Part shown: positions 1 to 5,826 of the stretch, piece by piece
Numbering within the stretch: position 1 is the stretch's first letter
Layout of the letters: each line of letters opens with the position of its first letter
Assembly: GCA_910584735.1 (NCBI GenBank)
Contig: CAJUBM010000153.1
Span: 1-5,827 of the forward strand
Direction of reading: 5' to 3'
DNA: 5,827 nt
From: an uncultured Muribaculaceae bacterium
Lineage (GTDB): Bacteria; Bacteroidota; Bacteroidia; Bacteroidales; Muribaculaceae
Program-made: the position numbers and the translations under genes
The notes under the pieces: generated by a model
Databases searched by the model: none
What the model saw: only the letters and a program-made list of their open reading frames with translations
What the model was told of the DNA's origin: nothing

Positions 1-143
1 GTGGTTATGGAAACTCCGCCTCTATATGATGGTATCCTTATTTCGTATTTTTCTTATTGAAGCATAGTCGCTTCCGCGACGCGGAAAAAGCAATATAAAA
101 GAGAATTACGCCCCGGAATGAGGCGTAATCCAAAAATAAATGC
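1..143. other. Upstream flank, no gene recognised
   Basis: Two + frames run in from the left edge: one ends at TGA 58-60 after 19 codons and the other at TAG 65-67 after 21 codons, the second rather hydrophobic. Either could be the tail of a gene outside the window, but neither is recognisable. There is a small inverted repeat at 72-86 (TTCCGC, 3-base loop, GCGGAA) that is not followed by a T run on the + strand. The rest is AT-rich. I see no supported coding region here. Confidence 0.4.
105..129. repeat. Inverted repeat, 8-bp arms, upstream of clpC promoter
   Basis: ATTACGCC (105-112) is exactly complementary to GGCGTAAT (122-129), with a 9-base loop. On the + strand it is followed by A-rich DNA, so it is not a + strand terminator. 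Read on the - strand it is followed by a loosely T-rich stretch and could be a weak terminator in that direction. Its right arm occupies the place where the -33 element of the 144-151 promoter would lie, so it could instead be a regulator binding site. That role is inference. Confidence 0.4.
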
Positions 144-151
144 TAACTTTG
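144..151 (+). promoter_or_regulatory. Bacteroidetes -7 promoter element upstream of clpC
   Basis: TAACTTTG matches the TAnnTTTG -7 consensus of the Bacteroidetes primary sigma factor. No good TTTG -33 element is found 19 bases upstream, where the right arm of the 105-129 inverted repeat lies. The TTTG also sits in a small palindrome: ACTTTG and CAAAGT separated by CAT (146-160). Transcription would start near 157-160. If it reads into clpC, the leader would be about 400 nt, unusually long. A separate short transcript from this promoter is equally possible. Confidence 0.5.
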
Positions 152-166
152 CATCAAAGTAAAAGA

Positions 167-310
167 GTTATTTGAAAGCGTGAGAAATATAGCGTAACCA
201 AACACACTACCAATTTCTTATCCATTGCCCATCCTCACGCGAATTCTCAAAAATAACCTTGTAGTCAAAATATTAGCCCAAGACTACATCAAATATACGA
301 AGAATTCGCG
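167..310 (+). other. Putative structured leader with competing inverted repeats
   Basis: Two sets of complementary segments overlap. Set 1 is GTTATTT (167-173) with AAATAAC (251-257), enclosing GCGTGAG (178-184) with CTCACGC (234-240). Set 2 is the 10-bp pair CGCGAATTCT (238-247) with AGAATTCGCG (301-310), enclosing TGTAGTC (260-266) with GACTACA (282-288). The sets share bases 238-247 and 251-257, so the two folds exclude each other. The complementarity is seen directly. That it forms in RNA, and that it regulates clpC, is inference. I do not recognise a known riboswitch or RNA family. A T-rich stretch at 349-354 follows but lacks a strong hairpin of its own. Confidence 0.35.
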
Positions 311-324
311 AATAATTAGTAATT

Positions 325-558
325 TTGGAATCGGAATGGATTTTAAAGTTTTTTAAGTACGTCTTTGCCAACCCAACATATTTTTGGCACAGCTTTTGCC
401 GTTATATAATAATCAAAGGAATTGCCGAGGCGCGCGTATCGGATAACAAAATGCTCCACGCCATAATTAGCCGCGCATACCATATAAGGTGGTGCGATGA
501 AAGCTCCCGCCTCGTGCAGAAAGCCGAGTGTAAAACTTTCAGTAGAACAACTACATAA
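325..558 (+). CDS. Doubtful 77-residue ORF overlapping the clpC start
   Basis: This frame opens at a TTG codon and closes at a TAA whose last A is the first base of the clpC ATG, an arrangement that can couple translation. The first in-frame ATG is at 450, leaving only 35 residues. The predicted protein has no recognised domain, signal peptide or motif, and is rich in aromatic and cysteine residues in a way unlike a stable protein. The second half (about 416-540) is GC-richer than its surroundings, which is the only point in its favour. The opposite strand is open over the same stretch. It is more likely an untranslated clpC leader or a gene remnant than a real gene. Confidence 0.15.
   Translation: MESEWILKFFKYVFANPTYFWHSFCRYIIIKGIAEARVSDNKMLHAIISRAYHIRWCDESSRLVQKAECKTFSRTTT
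416..540. other. GC-richer island with 7-bp closing repeat, function unknown
   Basis: This block is clearly richer in G and C than the AT-rich DNA on its left. CGAGGCG (426-432) is the exact reverse complement of CGCCTCG (508-514). Inside lies an imperfect hairpin, CGCA-T-ACC (474-481) with GGT-GG-TGCG (488-496), around an ATATAA loop. The 89-base span is close to that of a long tRNA, but neither strand shows a T arm, an anticodon arm or a CCA end. It may be a structured leader, a dispersed repeat or a gene remnant. I cannot decide which. Confidence 0.3.
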
Positions 559-3176
559 TGGACATCAACTTTTCCACTGAATTAAAAAATGTTCTGGACC
601 AGAGCCGCCAGGAGGCGATTCGCCATAACAATTCCACCATAACGCCGGAACATCTGTTCCTGGCACTGCTGGGCGATACGGGTTCACGTGTGTTCGCCCT
701 CTTGGAGAAGGCCTCACGCAATGTCTCGGTCTACCAGCTGCGGCAGGAGCTTGACAACTCGCTATACGACTCCACCGCTCCCCTTGGCGGAGAAGTATCG
801 GTGAGCGATCTGAGCAACCGTCTGGTCAAGCTCTCCGTATTGGAGGCCCGGATGCTTCGGAGCAACACCGTTGATACCGAGCACCTGTTGCTGGCCATAC
901 TGCACAACCCGGAAATCCAACGTATGAAATTTATAGTGCCTTTCCGTCAGGCAGGTATCGACTATGCATCGCTGCTCGGGTTGCTCACCAATGTGAAAGG
1001 TGAACCACAGGCCGGCGCAGGATATACCGACGAAGAAGAGGACGAAGAGGAGGAAGCTCCGCGCGGCAACCGCACCGGGGCCTACAACTCGCCGTCCGAT
1101 GAACCCGTGCGCCGCAACACCGTGCGCGACCGGGGCAACGACACCCCTACCCTCGATAAATTCGGCAACGACATGACTCGCGCCGCCGAGGACGGTCGCC
1201 TTGACCCTGTTGTCGGTCGTGAGACCGAAATCGAACGTCTCGCCCAGATTCTGAGCAGGCGTAAGAAGAACAACCCCGTGCTGATTGGCGAACCCGGCGT
1301 AGGCAAGTCGGCAATCGTGGAGGGACTGGCATTGCGAATCGTACAACGCAAGGTGTCGCGCATACTGTTCGACAAACGAGTGGTCTCTCTCGATATGGCC
1401 TCCATCGTGGCCGGCACCAAGTACCGAGGTCAGTTCGAGGAAAGAATCAAGGCCATCCTCAACGAACTGTCCAAGAACCCCAACGTGATTCTTTTCATTG
1501 ACGAACTCCACACAATAGTCGGCGCAGGTAACGCCGCAGGTACAATGGATGCCGCCAACCTTCTGAAACCGGCCCTGGCAAGGGGGGAGATACAATGCAT
1601 CGGCGCCACCACCCTTGACGAATATCGAAAGAATATCGAAAAGGACGGCGCCCTGGAACGCCGTTTCCAAAAAGTTATGGTGGAACCGACCTCGCCGGAG
1701 GAAACCCTACAGATTCTCAACAACATAAAGGAGAAGTATCAGGACCACCACAACGTGGAGTACACCGACGACGCCCTGAAAGCATGTGTATCTCTGACCG
1801 AAAGATATATAAGCGACCGAAACTTCCCCGACAAGGCGATTGATGCCTTGGACGAGGCCGGGTCGCGAGCCCATATCACCAACATCGTAGTGCCGCAGGA
1901 GATAGAGCGTCTTGAAGAAGAAATCATCGAAGCCGGCAAACAAAAGTTGGCAGCCGCCCAGGCACAGGACTTTGAGAAGGCTGCATCTTTCCGCGACCGT
2001 GAACAGACCCTGAAACAAGACCTTGCCCAAGCAACCGAGAAATGGGAAAAGCAGCTTCAGGATGACCGCGTCACAGTGGATGAGGACAAAGTGGCCGAAG
2101 TAGTGGCGATGATGACCGGCGTACCCGTGCAGCGTATCGCCCAGGCCGAAGGCTCGCGTCTGAGAGAGATGGCGCCCAAGCTCCAATCTGAGATTATAGG
2201 CCAGAACGATGCCATTGACAAGATTGTGAAGGCAATACGCCGCAACCGTGTCGGCCTTAAAGACCCCAACAAACCGATAGGCACGTTCATGTTCCTCGGC
2301 CCTACAGGCGTAGGCAAGACCCATCTTGCAAAAAAGCTCTCGGAATATCTGTTCGATTCGTCAGACGCGCTGATACGCATCGACATGAGCGAATATATGG
2401 AGAAATTCACCGTCAGCCGACTGGTTGGCGCGCCTCCGGGATATGTAGGCTACGAGGAGGGGGGACAACTCACAGAAAAGGTGCGCCGCCGTCCATATTC
2501 GGTGGTACTGCTCGATGAGATTGAGAAGGCCCATCCCGATGTGTTCAACCTGCTGCTGCAAGTGCTTGACGAAGGCCGTCTTACCGACAGTCTCGGACGC
2601 CGTGTTGACTTCAAGAACACACTCATCATCCTCACCTCAAACATAGGCACCCGCCAACTCAAGGATTTCGGTGCCGGAGTAGGGTTTAACACACGCGCCT
2701 CGGAAAAGGAGAAGGACTACACCCACGGGGTGATACAGAAGGCTCTGAACAAGGCTTTCGCCCCTGAGTTCCTGAACCGTATCGATGACATCGTCATGTT
2801 CGACCAACTCGACAAAGACGCGATATTCAAGATTATAGATATTGAGCTACGAGGCTTCCGCAACCGAATCCTGCAACAAGGATATACCCTCTCCATCACC
2901 CCCGATGCAAAAGAGTATATCGCGACCAAGGGATATGACCAACAGTATGGCGCCCGTCCGCTGAAACGTGCCATACAGAAATATCTGGAAGACCCCCTGG
3001 CCGAACTGATTCTGAACTCCGAACTGCTGCAAGGAGATTCCATCTCTGTAGGATACGACAAGGAGGCAGACAAGATTACCACTGAGGTAACCCATCCGGC
3101 CGACCGTACGCTCCCCCCCGATGCCTCTACCGATGGTTCGGGACAAAAAGCACTGCCGCCATCGTCAGACGAATAG
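558..3176 (+). CDS. clpC: ClpC, AAA+ unfoldase subunit of the ClpCP protease
   Basis: A cytoplasmic hexameric AAA+ ATPase that unfolds proteins and threads them into the ClpP peptidase. The 872 residues show, in order: a double Clp N-domain (about 3-150); a linker with an acidic run (158-166); AAA module 1 with Walker A GEPGVGKS (244-251), pore loop KYRG (288-291), Walker B ending D315-E316 and arginines R368-R369; a short middle domain with a UVR-type segment (about 471-490); AAA module 2 with Walker A GPTGVGKT (581-588), pore loop GYVG (628-631), Walker B D653-E654, R741 in EFLNRID and sensor-2 GAR (798-800). The tripeptide VGF (708-710) is the usual ClpP-docking motif. This motif and the short middle domain separate it from ClpB, which has a long coiled-coil middle domain and no ClpP loop. 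It is longer than typical ClpC (about 810-850) because of the linker and a Pro/Ser-rich tail (about 846-872). The ATG at 558 places the N-domain right at the start. No Shine-Dalgarno is present, as is usual in Bacteroidetes. All ATPase residues are intact. No CtsR or CIRCE operator is visible. Confidence 0.96.
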   Translation: MDINFSTELKNVLDQSRQEAIRHNNSTITPEHLFLALLGDTGSRVFALLEKASRNVSVYQLRQELDNSLYDSTAPLGGEVSVSDLSNRLVKLSVLEARMLRSNTVDTEHLLLAILHNPEIQRMKFIVPFRQAGIDYASLLGLLTNVKGEPQAGAGYTDEEEDEEEEAPRGNRTGAYNSPSDEPVRRNTVRDRGNDTPTLDKFGNDMTRAAEDGRLDPVVGRETEIERLAQILSRRKKNNPVLIGEPGVGKSAIVEGLALRIVQRKVSRILFDKRVVSLDMASIVAGTKYRGQFEERIKAILNELSKNPNVILFIDELHTIVGAGNAAGTMDAANLLKPALARGEIQCIGATTLDEYRKNIEKDGALERRFQKVMVEPTSPEETLQILNNIKEKYQDHHNVEYTDDALKACVSLTERYISDRNFPDKAIDALDEAGSRAHITNIVVPQEIERLEEEIIEAGKQKLAAAQAQDFEKAASFRDREQTLKQDLAQATEKWEKQLQDDRVTVDEDKVAEVVAMMTGVPVQRIAQAEGSRLREMAPKLQSEIIGQNDAIDKIVKAIRRNRVGLKDPNKPIGTFMFLGPTGVGKTHLAKKLSEYLFDSSDALIRIDMSEYMEKFTVSRLVGAPPGYVGYEEGGQLTEKVRRRPYSVVLLDEIEKAHPDVFNLLLQVLDEGRLTDSLGRRVDFKNTLIILTSNIGTRQLKDFGAGVGFNTRASEKEKDYTHGVIQKALNKAFAPEFLNRIDDIVMFDQLDKDAIFKIIDIELRGFRNRILQQGYTLSITPDAKEYIATKGYDQQYGARPLKRAIQKYLEDPLAELILNSELLQGDSISVGYDKEADKITTEVTHPADRTLPPDASTDGSGQKALPPSSDE

Positions 3177-3253
3177 GCGTGAATGACCGCAAGACATCCT
3201 GAATCGGAAAATTTGTCAGTCGGCAACCACACATTTTAACGTTTTTTACAGAC

Positions 3254-3287
3254 AAATGCCAGTCCAGCAAGACTGGCATTTATTTTG
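3254..3287 (+). terminator. Intrinsic terminator of clpC
   Basis: An 11-bp perfect stem, AAATGCCAGTC (3254-3264) with GACTGGCATTT (3271-3281), has a 6-base loop and runs into ATTTTG. It lies about 80 bases after the clpC stop codon and before htpG, so it should end most clpC transcripts. The left arm could alternatively pair upstream, since ATTTGTC (3211-3217) is complementary to GACAAAT (3251-3257), but there is no evidence that this happens. Confidence 0.85.
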
Positions 3288-3365
3288 CCATTTGTTATAG
3301 ACATGATGGGATATTAATCCCCGATGTTATACATAACTGACTACAAAACCAACACAATATAAGAT
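3288..3365 (+). promoter_or_regulatory. htpG upstream region with imperfect palindrome
   Basis: The 78 bases between the clpC terminator and the htpG ATG must hold the htpG promoter if htpG is a separate unit. I see no clear TAnnTTTG. TTTG at 3291-3294 followed after 17 bases by TATTAATC (3312-3319) is the best but weak candidate. An imperfect palindrome spans 3301-3327: outer arms ACAT and ATGT, inner arms GGGAT and ATCCC around ATTA. TGTTATA occurs twice, at 3293-3299 and 3325-3331, starts 32 bases apart. The run before the ATG is A-rich, typical of Bacteroidetes start sites. Confidence 0.4.
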
Positions 3366-5393
3366 ATGAAAGGTACAATCGGAGTTACTACCGAGAATAT
3401 ATTCCCGGTTATCAAAAAGTTCCTTTACAGCGACCACGAGATATTCCTCCGCGAACTCGTGTCAAACGCCATCGATGCCACACAGAAATTAAAGACCCTC
3501 TCCTCATTCGGAGACTTCAAGGGCGAACTCGGCGAGATGAACGTAAGGGTCACCGTCGACAAGGAAGCCGGCACGCTTACCGTCTCGGACCACGGTATCG
3601 GCATGACCGCCGATGATATTGAAAAGTACATCAACCAGATTGCGTTTTCCGGCGCCGAGGAGTTCCTTGAAAAATACAAGGACAACGCCAACGCCATTAT
3701 CGGCCATTTCGGCCTTGGCTTCTATTCGGCCTTTATGGTGGCAAAGAAGGTGGAGATACACTCTCTGTCGTACAAAGAGGGGGCTGAAGCCGTGAAATGG
3801 GAATGTGACGGCTCGCCGGAGTTCACTCTCGAACCTTGCGACAAGACCGTGCGTGGAACTGACATAATACTCCACATCGATGATGATAACAAGGAGTTCC
3901 TGGAACAGACACGTATAGACGCCCTGTTGCGCAAATACTGCCGTTTCCTGCCGGTGCCGGTAGTTTCCGGCAAGGAACAAGAATGGAAGGACGGCAAGAT
4001 GGTTGACACCGACCGTGACCGCATAATCAACATCACCGAACCGGCATGGACAAAGAAACCGTCCGACCTCACCGATAAGGACTATCTGGACTTCTACCAT
4101 GAACTTTATCCCGGCCAGGACGATCCGCTGTTCTGGATACATCTCAATGTCGACTACCCATTCACGCTCACCGGCATACTGTTCTTCCCGAAGATAAAGA
4201 ACAACTTCGAGGTGACCAAGAACCGCATACAGCTATATTGCAACCAGGTTTACGTCACCGACTCGGTTGAAGGCGTGGTACCCGAGTTTATGATGCTCCT
4301 CCAGGGTGTGATAGACTCTCCCGACATACCTTTGAATGTAAGCCGCTCCTATCTGCAAAGCGACTCTGCCGTAAAGAAAATATCGTCTTACATCACAAAG
4401 AAGGTGGCCGGACGTCTTGATGAAATCTTCCGCAACAACCGTGCTGATTTCGAGCAGAAATGGGATGACATAAAGATTTTCATAGAATACGGCATGCTGA
4501 CAGATGAGAAATTCTGCGAGCAGGCCATGAAATTCTGCCTTCTGAAAGACACCGAGGGGAAATACTTCACAATAGAAGAATATAAGGCTCTTATAGAGCC
4601 GTCCCAGACGGATAAGGAGGGGAACATAGTATTCCTATATTCCACGGACACCACCGCCCAGTACAACTACATAAAGTCAGCCACAGAAAGCGGCTACAAT
4701 GTGCTTGTGTTTGACGGCCAGCTTGACAGCCACTTCGTAGGACTCCTCGAACATAAGATTGAAAAGAGCCGATTCGTACGAGTAGACTCTGATGTCGTGA
4801 GCAACCTCATACCTAAAGACAACCGCCGCGAAGTAGACCTCACCCCGCTGCGCCGTAATATCCTTTCAGGTATGTTCACCTCACAGCTTCCCAAGGTCGA
4901 CAAAGCCACCTTCCTCGTATCTTTCGAAGCACTCGCCCCAACCGATGCCCCGATTGTAATCACCCAGAACGAGTACATGCGCCGCATGAAAGAGATGGCC
5001 GCGCTACAGCCGGGCATGAACTTCTACGGCGAGATGCCCGACAGCTACTCGCTTGTGGTGAATACCTCACATCCGATTATCGAGAAAATCGGAGAAAATG
5101 CGGGAAAAGAACTTGACACAAAGATTGAACCTCTTGAAAAGGGTATCGAGGAGAAAAATGCGGAAATAACGCGTCTACGCTCCGACAAATCATCCGATGA
5201 AGATAAGAAACAGGCCGACACCCTCCTTGGCGAAGTTGATAAGGAGCGCAAACAGGTGAGCGACATCACAGCCGCCTATGCCTCCACCCAGCCGGTAGTG
5301 CGTCAGCTTATAGACCTGGCACTGCTCGGCAACGGCCTTCTCCGAGGCGAAGACCTGTCGCGGTTCATAGCCCGCTCCGTAGAACTCCTATAA
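3366..5393 (+). CDS. htpG: HtpG, Hsp90-family molecular chaperone
   Basis: A cytoplasmic homodimeric ATP-driven chaperone that binds and remodels client proteins, often with DnaK. The 675 residues divide into an N-terminal GHKL ATPase domain (about 1-215), a middle domain (about 220-500) and a C-terminal dimerisation domain (about 510-675). ATP-site motifs are all present: ELVSNAIDA (30-38, with E30, N34 and D37), SDHGIGM (74-80, with D75), GHFGLGFYSAF (113-123) and GTDI (164-167). The middle-domain catalytic arginine is R327 in PLNVSR (322-327). The lid reads IAFSGA (92-97) where the E. coli protein has IAKSGT. The protein is about 50 residues longer than the 624-residue E. coli HtpG. The extra length is mainly a highly charged, probably coiled-coil segment (about 584-635) placed after SHPII (568-572) and before the final helices (about 644-675). 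The ATG at 3366 fits, as the conserved N-terminal strand begins at once. It has its own terminator and is separated from clpC by another, so it is probably transcribed alone. Confidence 0.97.
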   Translation: MKGTIGVTTENIFPVIKKFLYSDHEIFLRELVSNAIDATQKLKTLSSFGDFKGELGEMNVRVTVDKEAGTLTVSDHGIGMTADDIEKYINQIAFSGAEEFLEKYKDNANAIIGHFGLGFYSAFMVAKKVEIHSLSYKEGAEAVKWECDGSPEFTLEPCDKTVRGTDIILHIDDDNKEFLEQTRIDALLRKYCRFLPVPVVSGKEQEWKDGKMVDTDRDRIINITEPAWTKKPSDLTDKDYLDFYHELYPGQDDPLFWIHLNVDYPFTLTGILFFPKIKNNFEVTKNRIQLYCNQVYVTDSVEGVVPEFMMLLQGVIDSPDIPLNVSRSYLQSDSAVKKISSYITKKVAGRLDEIFRNNRADFEQKWDDIKIFIEYGMLTDEKFCEQAMKFCLLKDTEGKYFTIEEYKALIEPSQTDKEGNIVFLYSTDTTAQYNYIKSATESGYNVLVFDGQLDSHFVGLLEHKIEKSRFVRVDSDVVSNLIPKDNRREVDLTPLRRNILSGMFTSQLPKVDKATFLVSFEALAPTDAPIVITQNEYMRRMKEMAALQPGMNFYGEMPDSYSLVVNTSHPIIEKIGENAGKELDTKIEPLEKGIEEKNAEITRLRSDKSSDEDKKQADTLLGEVDKERKQVSDITAAYASTQPVVRQLIDLALLGNGLLRGEDLSRFIARSVELL

Positions 5394-5451
5394 AGATAGG
5401 GGGCAGACTCCGGGCAGATTGTTAAAATCATACCCTCTACAAATCCAAAAA

Positions 5452-5496
5452 TCCGTATCCTTGTGCCTAAAATGGCGCAGAGACACGGACTTTTTT
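5452..5496 (+). terminator. Intrinsic terminator of htpG
   Basis: A 16-position hairpin with two mismatches, left arm 5452-5467 and right arm 5474-5489, has the loop TAAAAT and is followed by C and six T residues (5491-5496). The inner half (TTGTGCC with GGCGCAG) pairs fully if G-T pairs are allowed, and the outer five bases (TCCGT with ACGGA) pair exactly. It lies about 60 bases after the htpG stop codon. Confidence 0.85.
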
Positions 5497-5507
5497 ACGA
5501 TGAACGT

Positions 5508-5529
5508 GCCAATTGGATCCACCAATGGC
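5508..5529 (+). repeat. Small inverted repeat downstream of the htpG terminator
   Basis: GCCA (5508-5511) with TGGC (5526-5529) and TTGG (5513-5516) with CCAA (5522-5525) form an 8-bp hairpin with one bulged A (5512) and a 5-base loop. A run of six T begins 12 bases later (5541), too far for an efficient terminator. It could be a backup terminator or a binding site upstream of the 5567 promoter. Confidence 0.35.
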
Positions 5530-5566
5530 GTTGTGAAAGATTTTTTAAAAAATTTTTATCAATTTG

Positions 5567-5597
5567 TTTGAATTATGCAAAATAAATTTTATCTTTG
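5567..5597 (+). promoter_or_regulatory. Consensus Bacteroidetes promoter of a putative small RNA
   Basis: TTTG (5567-5570), exactly 19 bases, then TATCTTTG (5590-5597) matches both elements and the spacing of the Bacteroidetes primary-sigma promoter. Very A/T-rich DNA with T and A runs (5541-5557) lies just upstream and may help polymerase binding. Transcription should start near 5602-5605. No start codon of a credible gene follows before a strong terminator. Confidence 0.8.
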
Positions 5598-5602
5598 CAG
5601 CA

Positions 5603-5773
5603 TAAAACAATTATTAACGTATCATCTAAAAATTCACACAAGATTCATAAATTGCAATTAGTGTTTTTGTAAGGACTGCATTAACCAATTGTTAAGTGCT
5701 TTGGAACAATTCTCTTCATCTGATTTAATATTCCCGCCGGAGATGCCAGTGACTGGTATCTCCGGCACTTTTT
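5603..5773 (+). ncRNA. Candidate small non-coding RNA of about 170 nt
   Basis: A consensus promoter and a strong intrinsic terminator bracket about 140 bases that contain no credible coding frame, which is the standard architecture of an independent small RNA. The 5' two-thirds is AT-rich. AATTGTT (5687-5693) can pair with AACAATT at 5606-5612 or at 5705-5711, and TTAAC (5681-5685) with GTTAA (5691-5695) offers a local hairpin, so the fold is not obvious. I do not recognise it as 6S, tmRNA, SRP RNA or RNase P RNA. It could also be a leader for the gene beyond the window, with the hairpin as an attenuator, but a second promoter after the hairpin argues for a separate unit. The start is estimated from the -7 element and may be off by a few bases. 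Confidence 0.5.
5736..5773 (+). terminator. Very stable intrinsic terminator of the candidate small RNA
   Basis: GCCGGAGATGCCAG (5736-5749) pairs along all 14 positions with 5753-5766 (one G-T pair) around a TGA loop, then AC and five T (5769-5773). The opposite strand has no T run after the hairpin, so it acts on + strand transcripts only. Confidence 0.85.
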
Positions 5774-5795
5774 ACGGGTCAATGTAAAAAGTAGG

Positions 5796-5826
5796 TTGTT
5801 AAAAAGGAGAATAAATGCGAACTTTG
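5796..5826 (+). promoter_or_regulatory. Putative promoter of the next gene, at the window edge
   Basis: TTG (5796-5798) and GAACTTTG (5819-5826) resemble the -33 and -7 elements of a Bacteroidetes promoter at near-normal spacing. The -7 element departs from TAnnTTTG at its first base (G for T). The 17 bases 5811-5827 match 136-152 upstream of clpC at 16 positions. The gene it would serve lies outside the window. Confidence 0.5.

Noticed and set aside
384..410. TTGGCA and TATAAT resembling an E. coli sigma-70 promoter upstream of clpC
   Set aside because: The spacer is only 15 bases, and Bacteroidetes primary sigma factors use TTTG/TAnnTTTG instead. The match is expected by chance in A/T-rich DNA.
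426..514. 89-base span with a 7-bp closing stem, resembling a long tRNA
   Set aside because: Neither strand has a T-loop sequence, an anticodon arm or a CCA terminus.
1..557. CIRCE or CtsR heat-shock operator upstream of clpC
   Set aside because: No TTAGCACTC inverted repeat and no CtsR heptad repeat could be found by eye on either strand.
762..1670. 302-residue open frame on the - strand inside clpC
   Set aside because: It lies wholly antisense to a clearly conserved gene, has no recognisable domain, and long antisense frames are common opposite GC-rich codons.
1707..2324. 205-residue - strand frame inside clpC
   Set aside because: Shadow of the ClpC coding frame; no motif and no promoter.
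558..3176. ClpB (disaggregase) as an alternative identity
   Set aside because: The middle domain is short and UVR-like instead of the long ClpB coiled coil, and a VGF ClpP-docking motif is present at residues 708-710.
3504..4142. 212-residue - strand frame inside htpG
   Set aside because: Shadow of the HtpG frame. The + strand there encodes the conserved ATPase domain.
5662..5789. Short + frame (TTG start at 5689, about 33 codons) across the candidate small RNA and its terminator
   Set aside because: It has no ATG near its start, and it reads through a 14-bp hairpin and T run that should stop transcription before the stop codon.
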